A program made the translations under genes and the position numbers. 64,000 bases of DNA from Astyanax mexicanus (taxonomy: Eukaryota; Chordata; Actinopteri; Characiformes; Acestrorhamphidae). Below are positions 14,001 to 27,700 of this stretch, piece after piece. A model generated the notes under the pieces. It had not been told where the DNA came from, ran no database searches, and saw nothing but the letters and a program-made list of their open reading frames with translations. Numbering within the stretch: the stretch's first letter is position 1; every line of letters begins with the position of its first letter. The stretch lies in assembly GCF_023375975.1 (NCBI RefSeq), contig NC_064412.1, forward strand, positions 9,784,501-9,848,500, written 5' to 3'.

Positions 14001-17000
14001 TGTGCTTTCTTCTTCTTTCTTTTTTTCTGTTTGTCATTGCTCAGTAAATAAGGAGTTTCTGTACTGCCCGTAACCTGTAGCATTTTCTTAACCTTCTACA
14101 AACTCAGCCATTTGCCCTTGTGCCATGCACTGCTTTGCACTAAAGTAATGAACGTCTTATTCATTTTGTCATGTGCCCTAAGGACTATTATAACACTCAT
14201 TACTGTTATTTATTTACTCATAAGATTTACAGTATTTACCCATTATATCATTGAGACACCAAGGGGCGCCCACCTTACCCTGCAGTATTATGGCTTCTGA
14301 TGAAGTGACAGAGTCTGTTCCGACCGTCAGTGCTCTCTTGCTAGGCAAAGCCAGTCTCTCATACATCGTCTCCTAATGCTCCCACATCATTGAGCTAATT
14401 GTTTTTTAATAACGTTTTTTAAATGAAGTAGTTCATCACACTCCTGGCCTCCTGTGGAGCAAGGAGCATCGCTGGATTGGAAAAGGGGTCAGGCAGGGGG
14501 TTCATTATCTTTATTACTGTTATTTATGAAGTGACTTGCCTGGTGCGTTTATTAAGTAAGAAATACTTTCTTCTTAGCCATTTTATTGTGAAACAAACAT
14601 TTCCAAGAATACACAGTATTCTTTAGTCAGCCCTTTTTGTTTATGGTTTGGGCATAGCTGAAAGGGTAACACATGTAAAAGAAAAAAGGAAAATAGAAGA
14701 TAGAAATAGAAGAAATGTCAAAGAAGCAACTAGCTGTTCGCTGTTGACGCAAAGCAATATAGGAGAGAACAGGAAGAAATGAAAGGAAAGAAAGAGGTGG
14801 AGAGGATGACCTGAAAATGAGGCCTGAACTAAAGCGAATGAGCATGACTGAACAGATCGGATGGAGCCGAGCGTTTGAAGAAGGGCGAGGAGAGAGCAGA
14901 AAGAACTGATAAAGGCTTCATGCATAGTGAAGTGTGAGTGAGTGTGTGATTAGATAAGAGTGCTGAATTTTTTGCTCTGCTTTGTAGAGTCCTGCAATAA
15001 AGTCAGTACTGCTGACTCCAGCATAATTAACCCTGAACACTGCTTATTACATCTCTCAACCAGCCCTCTCTCTCATCTCTGGATGAGACTGCGTTTAGTG
15101 GTTAGTTCTAAATCTAGATGATCTGATTTGATCATCAAATAAACTATTTAAAGCTTTAAAGGTGCTCTTTGTCAAAAATGCTCCTAACATTCAAATAGAC
15201 AGTCCATAAAGAACATTACTGCTAGTGAGTTGATATTAGGTCTCAATTTATTAGTTGTTGATTACTAGATTTCTTTATTATGGTTAACCCACTGTTCCAG
15301 GTTTCATAATGCAGGTCTCCAAAAACTATGCACATGTCATACAACCTACACTTATGCTATACATATCAATGATAGCATGACTTATATTGTACTCTATATA
15401 ACCTGCCTTTGGCCTGTCCAGCTTAATAATACTGCTAAAATAACATCAATTCCCACTAGATCGCAAATAATTGCCTTATATTTGGTCATGTCTTCTTTGA
15501 GATAACGGCATGTCCTGCCTGTGAACTCTTCTTTTGTGTGATTACTGTCTCTACCTGACTGCCGTGCTGCCGTGGCTGTTCCAATTTCACTGAACCCGGA
15601 TCCTGAAGCAGGATGCTCCAGCCCTGCTTAAAGCCAGTTTATGCCTTTGCGTTGAATGTATGCCATAGCCTGCACGTACCCTATGCGTAGCGACATACCC
15701 TGTACGTAGACCATGACTGGTCTGCTGAGTGTTGCCTTCACATTTTCACATAGACACACAATGCATATATGATGTGTGTGTATACAGCTCTGGAAAAAAA
15801 TAAGAGACCACTTAAAAAGGATGAGTTTCTTTGATTTTACCGAATTGAAAACCTATGGAATATAATCAAGAGGAAGATGGATGATCACAAGCCATCAAAC
15901 CAAGCTGAACTGCTTGAATTTTTGCACCAGTAAAAACTGGTGCAAAAATTCCAGTGTATAAGACTGGTGGAGGAGAACATGCCAAGATGCATGAAAACTG
16001 ATTAAAAACCAGCAAATATTAATTTCTGAACTCTTAAAACTTTATGAATATGAACCTGTTTTTTTGCATTATTTGAGGTCTGAAAGCTCTGCATATTTTT
16101 TGTTATTTCAACCATGTCTCATTTTCTGCAAATAAATACTCTCTTATTTTTTTTACAGAGCTGTGTATACAAATAAATTGTCGCAGCTAGGGCTGTCACG
16201 ATTATGTCGACTATTAAAATAGTCGACGACTAATTTAATAGTCGATTAGTCGTTTTTTTTTTTTTCTTTGTTTTTCTCTCCAAACTGCTGCGACTGCCTT
16301 TCTGTCCTGGACGCACATGCGCAGTAGTGGAAACCGGGGTAGGTAGTGGACGACATCTCAGGACATTATACAGACAGGCTCTGGTTTCATGGCTACCCCG
16401 CTACAGAACTTAAAAGTGTGGGATCACCAAGAAAATAAAAGTGAAACGCGTGCAATGCAATATCTGCAATGAAGAAGCTTCATTGCCTTCCTCGGCAGCA
16501 CAACCGCGATGCACGAGCACCTGAAAAGGAGGCATGTTGTGGCTGATTAAACGACGAAGAAGCTAAATTGCTATTTAGCTGCTAAAATTAGCGTAAACAG
16601 AGCGTTAACTTAGTACTTAACTTACTCATCTTGATAGCTTTAAAACAGAGGTCACTAATAGGCGGACCGCGATCCGGATCCGGACCCAGACGTTGTCACA
16701 AATGCCGTCCCAAACCGATAAACTACAGAGAAGGATTTCATTCTGACAGTGGCTTTTGTTTTCAGTGCTTTTCGGTGCAGTAAACTCACAGATCAGTCAT
16801 GTGTGGTGTAAAATCACCAAACGCTCTCCTCTGCCAATCAGATCTGTGCAGACCGCTGCCCTGTGTACGGTAATGTACACTATATCTGGACAGAGAGGCA
16901 TTTTTTATTAATATACTTTTTTTTTCATAATAGTTCAAACAACCTCACGGTTGAGATGTTTCATAAATGCCAGTGCCTTATCCTTATTTTACACAGTTGT

Positions 17001-20000
17001 TTACACTTTATGCTAAACAGTAAAATAATTGTCTGTTACAACAAGCTGCATATTTCATTAAAGGTTTAATGAACTATGATTTTAATTGTTTTTATTTTTA
17101 GTTAGCATATAGCTGAAATCTAATGTTGGTTGTATAATAGCAGCTGCATTCTATTGTGATAAACTGTGTTTTATATTCAATTAACGTATGATCCGATTAG
17201 TCGACTAATCATAAAAAATAATCGGTGATTAGTCGACTATAAAAATAATCGTTTGTGGCAGCCCTAGTCGCAGCACACATTGCACTGACTACTTAGTTTG
17301 CATTGACTTGCCACTAGGGCTGTAAAATAAGTCACATTTTTAGCGTTATTGCAATAAAGGTTTTGACAATTAACATAATTAGAAGAACTGCAACATCACT
17401 GTGAAGAACAGGGGATCTCCATGAAAACCTTTTGTAACATATTAAAACATTTGTGCATTTGATCTAAGTTTGGACAAATATTGAGAGATGGATGAAATAT
17501 AACATATTCAAGTATGACTGTTTTTTTGTTGTTTTTGTATTCATTAAAAATTAATGAGGCTTTCATTCTGATTATCTGGATCATCGGCAGCATCTCTGGA
17601 CACTGAGCTGCAGTTCAGCATGTTAATCTTTAGTGGAATCTGCCAAACAATACTGATTTTGGTGTTAAAAAGAAATAATGTTAAGGACTGGGTCCTGTTC
17701 ATTAGTTTGCAGTTAGACCGTGCTTCTAACAGTTGCAGAAAAGCTTTTTTCAGCAGCACCCAAACAGCTGTTCAATGCTCAGTCTCACACAGTTCCCACA
17801 TTTTCCTGTGCTTATTAAAAATAATGACTGCAAGCATGACTTCATGTACTTTGCCCAGATGTTGCTTTACTTATTTCTACTTGCTGTTCTATGTGACATT
17901 TAAAATGATGTTGCATGTGGTATCGATTGGCTTAGGGTGCAGAAGCTCTTTTCTTACTACCACAGAGAAATAGTTTACTATAATACACTGTGTAGACTTG
18001 AATGGATAGTAGCTCTACATGCATTACAGTACCAGTTATCATGTTAGCTGTATATACAGCCTATATTGTTAGTGTGGTGTGCTAGGCTATTTCTATTGCG
18101 ATGTTCATATTGGGCTAAGTTGCTTGTTTCTGTACAGATGCAGCATGAAATCTTAATTTACATTATTCTGTCTCTAACAATCTTGAGTTATGTTTACTAT
18201 GAAGTTGATGCTGATGATGCCTTCCATCCTCATCACCATAAGCTCAACTTGAAAGTGGGCTGCCTCTGTCTGGCTGTAAGATGAAAGCGGCGGATAATAT
18301 TGCTTTACATTACCCTAAAGTTAGTTAGAATTTATTTGACGTACCCAGCTCCTGGAAAGTTGTTAAATGTTTCATCACACTGTATTGTATGTCTGTTGCA
18401 TAATGGAATTTTGGTCTTATTTGGGTTTTGCTGCATTAATACAGAATTTAATTGAGTTTCAGGTGTTTACTTTGAAGCACTAATTTAAAGCAAGACACTG
18501 CAACCACCAAATTAAAAAAAAAATATATTTACTGAATTTGTTTATTTTATTTCTTCCTTGTTATTAAAAGATAAAAGATAGCTTTATACCTGGAGCCAGT
18601 ATGATTTGATTGAATTTTAACTTGTATGGTATTTGTCTCCATTTCTAAACCCAGCCCCTGTGCCAGCGTGGCCCTGCAGCATTGAGCACAGGCCTGAGGT
18701 GGCAGCACTCTGCAGCTGCTCGAGCAGCTGAGCATGACAGGCCCTGGACCGGACAAGACAGTCTGGCTCAAGATGACCCCGAGATGTGGGACCTGTTGCA
18801 GAAAGAGAAAGACAGACAGTGTCGTGGCCTGGAACTCATTGCCTCAGAGGTAAACAAAAATATAAAGCATACTACACTCAGAATTCTAATGGGTTGATAC
18901 AAATCCTCACTTCCTGAGGTCCTAAAAGCCTGTGGAATAAACTTTTTAAATCTCTTTAGGAACCATATGGAATATTTGATAGGATTAGTTTTACCTAAGG
19001 AGGTTGGACAATGTCCTTTCTGAATGTTTATCAGTCATTTGTCCTGGACTGCATGCTTCCACGTTAATAGGTTAAATTAGTTCTGCTTAAATATAATATA
19101 AATAAATAGTAAATATGCACTTATATTCTGTGAAAGAGATGTTTCTGCAGCAGATGAACCTGTATCTGCTAGCTACAATTTCATTATAACTGTAAGTGGG
19201 TTAGCATTATTTATTTATTTATTTATGTTTTTATTTTTTTGATATGACAAAAGGGCATAGTGGAGGGCCCACTTCCATCTCTATTATTTATGCCAAGATT
19301 TCTTTTCCTGTGTGAATAACTTCTATTTTTCTGATGTCCTGTAGTAAAAATATTTTACTTTACCCATCAGAATAGCGCTTAAGATGTGTATCCCAATTTA
19401 TTAAGTGACAGTAGAACAGACTAGAGCACCCCATGTCCAAATGTTTAGTGATCAAGATTTACTTTTTTTTTTTTTTTTATACCACTAACAAAACACAACC
19501 TGTAGAAGGGCAGACAACACCAACACACAGGCTTGGGCATAAGCACCACAACCCTCTCAACATCTGCTACACCTAGCAGCTTCTCCATCCACTGTAAGCC
19601 TCCCATCACCACACAGCAATCCTGACTCCAGTGGAACCTGTTGGGTTTGTGCTATGAATGCCTGGAGAAATCTTCAGACTCCCTGCAGTTTGCCTACAGC
19701 AGGAACAGATAAGTTGATGATGCTGTCGTATTTTGCCCAGCCTGCATCACTCTCACTGGATGAAGTTGGCATGCACTCCCAGAGGCTAAACAGTGCCTGG
19801 ATAATTTGAGGGCATCATGCTAGGAGCTTGACAGCCTCACTGGTATAATCTCTGGGTGTTTTCAATGAGGGCATTGCTGGTTAGGTATCATTTTATGCAT
19901 CTCTGAGGTCCTCCGAATGTCCCAGTGTCACCAATGACCCGTACTTTGCTACATTGAACCCCCAGGTCACTTATGTAGTTTTTGCTAATTTGCACTCCCA

Positions 20001-23000
20001 GTTCTCCGCTTTTAGATTTAGAAGTATAGCTGTTTACTCATGGAGACACGGGCTGATGATTCGCTTGTAGTGCTTACACAAGAACTGAGCTACAGAGCAG
20101 CGGATGAAGAGAATGAGTGGGTTTGTTATGAAACCATGGAACTCTGAAGAAACAAGACTTTGTAGAGCACTTGAGAGCCTGTCATGTTCTTTCGTTCTAA
20201 AGCAAATTACTTTTATGAGTCTGCAGCATATGGTCCTGTGGTTTTCTACTCTTCATTGATGCTGGGCCTGACCTGAAACGTTAGCAAAAGAACACAGCTT
20301 TAAAACCTACCATTGTGGTTATATATTGTTTTATCATAGTGATATGTCTTTTTTGTAGATGTCACCTGCAGTGTATTACATCTAATAGTGTTTGGAAAAA
20401 ACACAAAAGTTAGCAGTTCCCAAACCTGTACATTGTAATATCACCATACCCACTGTACATCTTACCTTGTTGTCAACAACAATGCAACTTATATTTCAGC
20501 TAATTTAATAAATGTCTATAAACCACTAAAAATTGCAGAAGAGGACATTGAAGGTCACTGATGTTAACTATTTAAAATGATTTAGTAATTAATCAAACCC
20601 TTTGTGTAGCTGCTGATTACTCCAGTACAGCATGTAGAAGTTATTTGAGGCTGTTTATCATTTATTTATACAAGACGTCTCAATTTTGGGATGTCTTGCT
20701 TAAACGTCCTTCAGATCTCACCTGCATATCAAAAGACTGTAAATTAGGGGTGCACAATATAGACAAAAAATAGGATTCATTATACTCCTGAAATGTTTTT
20801 CAGTCTTTGCTTGACTGCTCTAATTTGTTCTAGCCTAAGAAATTTCTGAGTGCGTAGGTGAGCGTGTTCACTATGGACCTCTTACTATAACTTCTGCCTC
20901 GTTTGCACATAAGCACAGTCTGCAGAGTGTAATGCAATTAGAGTTTGAGGTTCATGTCCTTATTGCAGTTCTTTCTTATATTAAAATAACAAGACAAATA
21001 CAATTAATTGCATAGCCCTGCTTAAAAGGAACAACATACTGATTTTACTAATGTAAAATACAACATTTCTTCTGTTTGACTTTGCTATTTATTAGAGATG
21101 GACCAATTAGTGAGTCCCGTTTTAATCACTAATCATCTTTCAACTTGATCGCATGTGCAACTGTTTAATCTTTTGCAAAATTTACTCCAAAAAGCACAAA
21201 AATCTTTTTAATACTTTTGATTTATGAATGAACAGTGAATGAGCATGTCCTAATTCTTTTGTTCATATAGTGTATCTAGTTAGCATTTCTTCAAAATATC
21301 TACCTTTGTGTGTAAAAAATAATAACGGTTTTAGGGCAGTCTGCAGTTGTTGATAAGAACAACACACTACCCCACCCTGGGCTGCTTTTTGTTGACAGTC
21401 CACACCTAGTTTTACTTAATTATTACTACAACTTCTACTTCCACTATGATAATGATGATGATGATGGTGATGATGATTACTCTTATTGTTCAAAGCAGTG
21501 GTCACCCACTCGTTCCTGGTTTCTCCCTTCCACTGATCAGCCCCAACTGATCCACCGTATTCTTGTTTTCAGTAGTCTTTGATGGACTGGAGGGGGTGTG
21601 TTGGAGTAGGTTTATGTTTGTGAAATGTGCAGGAAGGAACATTTTGTTCAGCAAAAAAAGTGATTTAAATGCTGTGTGGGGTTTGTTATTCAAAAGTGTC
21701 TATGATAGTCAAGTCCTATTAAAATTGATCATGCAGAAATTTTGGCAATTTCAATGGGTTTACATGCTTTTCACAAGCTCACTTTTACACATATATTCTG
21801 TATTTTTAACATCTGTACTGTGGCGGTATATGTTCTCTGAGATTTCACAGTAAGGCAGTGTAAAATGACCTAATATAAAGCAGCAAGTCCAGAGATTATT
21901 AAGTTTACTTCAAGTGTATAATGAACTAGCCACCAGTTTAACTCTATCTAATTAGGTTAACATGGTGATTCAGTTGGGTTGGGGTCTGACAAAAAATTTG
22001 TTTTGTAAGGTAATTAATAGTCCAACTTTCAGGTGTGAAAAAGTAATTGCCCATCTGTTGAATGCTACCTAGTTGTAGAAATAATGAGGGTCAGCTATTG
22101 AAAAACTTTAATAAACAGTCTAGGCTGATCTGCCGACTATAAATTGGCTTTTACTTACGTAGTGAACAGAGCACCGCATGTCTTATAGAAGCTCAAAAAG
22201 CTAATCTTATCTTCCAGAAACAGCCATTAATGTGAGTCGCATCGTGTCCTAATAGAGAAACTTTTGAGACAGTAGATTGTCTTCAAAGGAGTGGGTGTTC
22301 TGACAGCATCTATTCAGTGGCAGCTTAGGTCAATGTACATGAAATGGAATTTCTGGCACAGCAGCAGAATGGTAGAAGGAAACATCTGCTTGATATAGAG
22401 AACATTGCTACTTCAAGAATTTCCCCTCGGGGATCAATAAAGTATCTATCTATCTATCTCTATCTATCTCTACTTGTCTTGTCTAGAGAGGCTTTGAATA
22501 ACTTTTAAGACCATGTTGATATTTGCTCTGGGCAAATTCATAGAAGCTGAACCTGTTTTACTAGTCTTAGGTCCTTTAGCGTTTGGTAAAATGGCCAGTC
22601 ATAATGATGGACAATAGGTAATTATGATATAATTTTACATTATTCATGGTTCTGCTCAAAGTAGTAAAGAGTTTTTTTTTTTCCTTTACCCGTTTACTCA
22701 TTAAAACGCTTGAAAAGCATCATCTATTGGTATATTGAATTTGTATTGTTAACTGGGTATCAGTTTATCACTAAGGACATACCCTGGTTCTCTTATTTTT
22801 TTTACGAAATTTAGTATCTTTACATTAGTATATTGTTTAGTATATAATGAGAATTGGTGCCTTTTTATAGGAGTTGTTCCTAAATGAAAAGGTATGTGGC
22901 TGTCTTTGTTGCTTTGGATCTGCTGGGGCTGGCCAGCTGGAAGGCAGAAATTGGATGACTGACAAGTAACCCAAGGCCAGTGCTTGATGGATGATGATTG

Positions 23001-24037
23001 CCTGTGTTGGAGGAGAGAGCTGATAGTGAGCTTAAAAATATTGGATAATATTAACATGCATTGCTTTGTTTCTTTTCTTATTGTGTTTGGTTACAGGATG
23101 GCGAATTTATTAGCGGGAAGATAATAAGCCATTATCTGTTTCCTTTTTGTTCCGATAAGATACCAAAAATAGTCCTATCCCTTTAAAAAAGAATCTCATG
23201 TACGCTTTTACTGTCTGAAGAAAAAGAAACCCCCAAAAAACAAGCATTTTCTGTACACAGTCGTGGGATAGCAGTGTTGGATCATAAAATGATGCCTCAA
23301 GGGATGGCCTGAGGACACCCACATCTGTATAAGTTGTAAGGTACTCTTTTTCAAGTAAAATGAACTACAAGAAAATGGGTAAATATTTAATCATATCCTG
23401 TAAAAAAAATAGTTTTGAGTGTGCTTTATGACTTCCACACCTCAAATCCGAAAGACCAAGCAAGGGACTACTTAGAGCCACGTAGCTTTAGGCAAGTAGT
23501 TGTGGAGCATAGTCTATAGCCTAAAAATGTGTTGAACACGTGTAACTTAATTTTAAAGTTAAAATTCCAGTACTACTAGTGGGTTATAAGATGCATGTTT
23601 TGGAGGTGATGGCTGTGTGTAAATCAAGAAGCAACTCCCATCGCATTATTTAGGCAAAGATTTCTTTTTCCAGTGCACATCTGTGATATCTTTTCCTGAC
23701 ATCCTGTAGTAAAAATACCAGTCATAATATGACTGTAGACATCAACAAATGCTATTTGAATCTTTCTGCATTATTGTTCCCCACCTGCTTTATTGATCCC
23801 CTACCTGCTCCACTGGTCAGTGACCTGTTTGTAGATGCGTTAAATGTTTAAATCTGCAATAAAATGACAGCTGTCTTGTCATGATGCTGTAAAAATTGTT
23901 TGTTTTTTTGTGTGTGTGTGTGCTTTTTAAGTGTTCTCGCTCCTGTTTATTAAAGTATCTAAAGCAGCTTACTCTCTTCAGATGGATTTTGGCACTGCAT
24001 CCTTGCCTTCTCTCTCTCTTTCTCTCTCTCTCTCCCC

Positions 24038-24072
<35 letters not shown>

Positions 24073-24600
24073 AGTACCTGTTGGTCCCCTGTAGTGACAC
24101 TGTGTTTTTGCAGCAAGAGCACAAAAGTCCTCAAATTGCATTTCCAATTTGTGTGTGTGCTTTCACAGCATGACTATGCCATGTGGTGGAGAGCTGTTGC
24201 CTGCACTGTGGTACCTGATGATCTGAGGCCAAACATTAAGTGTGTGTGTGGGTGTGTGAGAAGGACAGTAGGACAGATAGAAATTGGGATGCTGTGATAT
24301 TTTGTGTAGAGGCTTGTCTGGATACCACCCTGCAGGGGCAGTTCCTTTTTCTCTCCTCAGGGGTTATAGCCCTAGGTTTATGATAAACACCACTAAAATA
24401 TTTACTCACCTGTGTGCGTGTGTGTGCGTGTGTGCGTGTGTGCGTGTGTGCGTGTGTGCGTGTGTGCGTGTGTGCGTGTGTGTGTGTGTGTGTGTGCGTG
24501 TGTGCGTGTGTGCGTGTGTGCGTGTGTGCGTGTGTGCGTGTGTGCGTGTGTGCGTGTGTGTGTGTGCGTGTGTGCGTGTGTGCGTGTGTGCGTGTGTGCG

Positions 24601-24651
<51 letters not shown>

Positions 24652-24668
24652 GTGTGTGCGTGTGTGCG

Positions 24669-24713
<45 letters not shown>

Positions 24714-27700
24714 CTCCTGTACAGAATTTCTGCAGCAGAGCAGCTCTTGAGGCCCAAGGCTCCTGTCTCAATAACAAGTACTCAGAAGGCTACCCAGGAA
24801 AGAGGTACTTGTGTTTGAATGATAGACTGTAAATGCATCTGCTGTGTCACTTTTGTTGCATGTGCTGTGGCATGGTTCTATTGCCACACATTGTAAAGGT
24901 GAGATTAAAAGAAGGTCTGGGACTATTTCTCCATAGAAGATTCTCTTTAGATCTTTTAGCATCCTTGGCCCAAAAATATAAAATCTTCTCTTCAGCTCAG
25001 CCAACAGGGTTTCAGTGTGTCTTTATATTAACCGACAAAAACCTGATTCTTTGATCAGTACAGAATTTTTGTGTGGCTTAGACTTAATGTTTTGAATCTG
25101 TGTTCTTCTGGAGGATGGCCAAAACGAGTGTTTGTGCTCTGGATGAGACATTTGTTAGATGTCTCTCATATTTTGAGTGTAAGGTCGAACTTTTAAACTG
25201 GTAAAAAATACATAAAGATGTTTAGAAGGTGCTGTAAAATCCTAAATTAATGTTGTCCTTGCTAGAAAGGTTTTAGTGTAATATTACAATAGCATTATTA
25301 GAATTGATTAAGCTGATCAGTTTCATATTCTTATATTTGTATGTTAATATGAAGGTATTATGGTGGTGCAGAGGTTGTGGACCAGATCGAACTGCTGTGT
25401 CAGAAGCGGGCTCTGGAGGCTTTTGATTTGGATCCATCACGCTGGGGTGTCAACGTGCAGCCCTACTCAGGCTCCCCTGCCAACTTTGCTGCTTACACTG
25501 CTGTCCTCAAGCCCCATGACCGTCTGATGGGCTTGGACCTGCCTGATGGAGGACAGTAAGTGGCCTTTAAGTGTATATTGTGGAAAATAATTGTTCACTG
25601 TATTTTTCGTACTATAAGGCGCACCGGATTATACCCTGGATTATAGGCACACTCAACGCTGGGTGAGACCTGTAAAGCTAAGATAAATAAAGTAAACAAA
25701 ACTGTAACTGTAATTAGTTTTAAAAAAAAAAAAAGAAAGAAAGAGAGAAAACATTTACAGACAAGTCAGACAAGTATAACCCGCAATGGATGTTAATCTA
25801 CACAGATTTCTCTCCTGAAAACTGTTTATTTGAGTGAGTAAAGCACTTCTGTTTATTTATTTATTAGGAAGCTTAGATTTCCAAATTTCAACTAAGGCTG
25901 GAGCAATTGACGCTAATGCTCCCTAACTACTACCCGACAGCGCTACACTAAAAAAACCCTGAGTGTTCCGGTTAGCCAGGGCGATATTAGCTAGCAGTTC
26001 ATCCCACGTAGCTTCTTTTAACATGGTAAATGCACAAACTACAGTCTAATATACTCACCACTGAACAGCCAAAAAACTAGCGCTTAGTGGGTAATGCTAA
26101 TACTGCTCCATCAGTGCTAGGCGGGGGTTAGAAGGAGACTACAGGCCGATAATACTCACCAATACTGTCCGATTGGCTAGCGCTTAGTGGGTAATGTTAA
26201 TACTGCTGGAGAACCAAACTGAAACTTCTGTTTAATGCTCTACTTCAGCATGTGAAATTCATACAAAAGGTGCATTGGATTAAAAGGCACCCTGATGATT
26301 TTTGGGAAAATTAAAGTATTTTAAGTGCCCCTTATAGTGCAAAAATATGGTAATTATGTTGTAATGTCTTTTACTCCGAGGTTTAACTATTTCTGTCCAC
26401 ATACGTTTACAACAGTGTTTATTCATGCTCTGTTACTGGTGCAGAGCTTTCTAATCTAGGAGTGAACTGACATTTTACTCACACAAGTGTTTTTGCTCCG
26501 TTGTTCTACTGCTGCTACTGCCAAGGCTTAATAGTTAAGCATAGAATAAGTGAATCATTAAAAATGGTCAGAATAATTGTTACTTGGGCCCCTTTTAGGT
26601 AGCAACTTTTAATGTCTGGTCAAACTAAAATCTTTTACTAAAATTGTTAATACTACAAGCAATAAGACAATAATATGAACTTTTTAAAATACATTTTATT
26701 TGCTCTCCTATGCTGCGATTGAGATTACTGACAGTAATTATTAACAAAACCCTGTTTTATGTAGTGAGTAGCTTGCTTGGTAGTATGATTCGACTAAAAG
26801 AGCTAACTTGCATAGGATTTAACAAAACTTCCATAATTTTGTTTAATTCAAAAATATGGAAATAATAATAAACTTTTCTGTGGTGCTAAGATAAACCTGT
26901 TGGTGGCCCAATATTTCTTTCCATCATGTCTGTCCAGTTTTATAGTGAGATATTCGCACTCATTCATCCGTACTTTCCATCAATGGATTCAGCACAGGCA
27001 GTTCTTTTGTGCACTCATTCTGCATCTGACTCACTCACTCACTCACCCACTCACTTACTCCTTCACTGTCCTGCCTAATGGAGAAGAGTGTGTGTTTCTC
27101 TTGTTAATTTTGTTCCCCTGTTAGACTGAAGGCAGTGTAATTGTGTTTTAATATATTAAATATTGTCACATCCTGTAGTTTTAAGAGTGGCGGATGTTGT
27201 ACGTGAGCTAATGAGTTAATGCGTGTGTAAATAAATCTCACTCATTAGTACTCTTCTTTTTTTTCCTTCTCACTTATTCTCCCTCTCTCCCCTCTCTTCC
27301 TCTTGTGTTCTCTCTCTCTTTCTTTCTCTCTCTCTAGTCTTACCCATGGCTACATGTCTGACGTGAAGCGTATCTCTGCTACCTCTATCTATTTTGAGTC
27401 CATGCCCTACAAGCTCAATGTAAGTTGGCCAGTCTATTACTCAGAAGGCTACCGGGAAAAAGGTACTTGTGTGTCAATAACAGACTGTGAATGCATCTGC
27501 AGTGTCATTTTGTTGCTTTTGCTGAGGCATGTTTTAATTTTCACACATGGTAAAGGTGAGATTAAAAAGACATCTGGGACTATTCCTCCATACAAAAAGC
27601 TCCCCAGATCCTTGAGCATCCTTGGTTCAAAAATATTAAATCTTTTCTTCAGCTCAGCCAACAGGGTTTTTATTATGTCTTTATATCATTGGACTGGAGT

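Larger units (their letters stand above)
2014..18654 (+). other. shmt2: shmt2 intron 1 (16.6 kb)
   Basis: Starts GTGAGT and ends CCCAG. It holds the tandem repeat at 2461-2996, inverted-repeat transposon copies, two BED-finger hAT relics and a Tc1 relic, listed separately. The stretch 2997-7088 is AT-rich with only a degenerate hAT-like block at about 5889-6345 (TAGGGGTAGACGATAT at its left end). 8161-9180, 10141-11100 and 12961-15784 show no gene; a short hAT-like end (CTGATTCACACTACACAAC) is at about 13228. 9180-10140 and 12300-12960 are GC-richer, unique-looking DNA. Confidence 0.8.
18850..24724 (+). other. shmt2: shmt2 intron 2 (5.9 kb)
   Basis: GTAAAC to TACAG. Contains a LINE fragment near 19677, a retroposon tail near 22417, a CT repeat at 24008-24073 and the TG/CG tract at 24411-24711. 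The remaining stretches 18900-19500, 20100-22400 and 22480-23990 show no gene or RNA I can support, apart from short ATG repeats near 21450. Confidence 0.75.

Noticed and set aside
24236..24832. Open frames of up to 182 codons (Cys-Val or His-Thr repeats)
   Set aside because: They come from the TG/CG repeat. The real coding part there is only exon 3.
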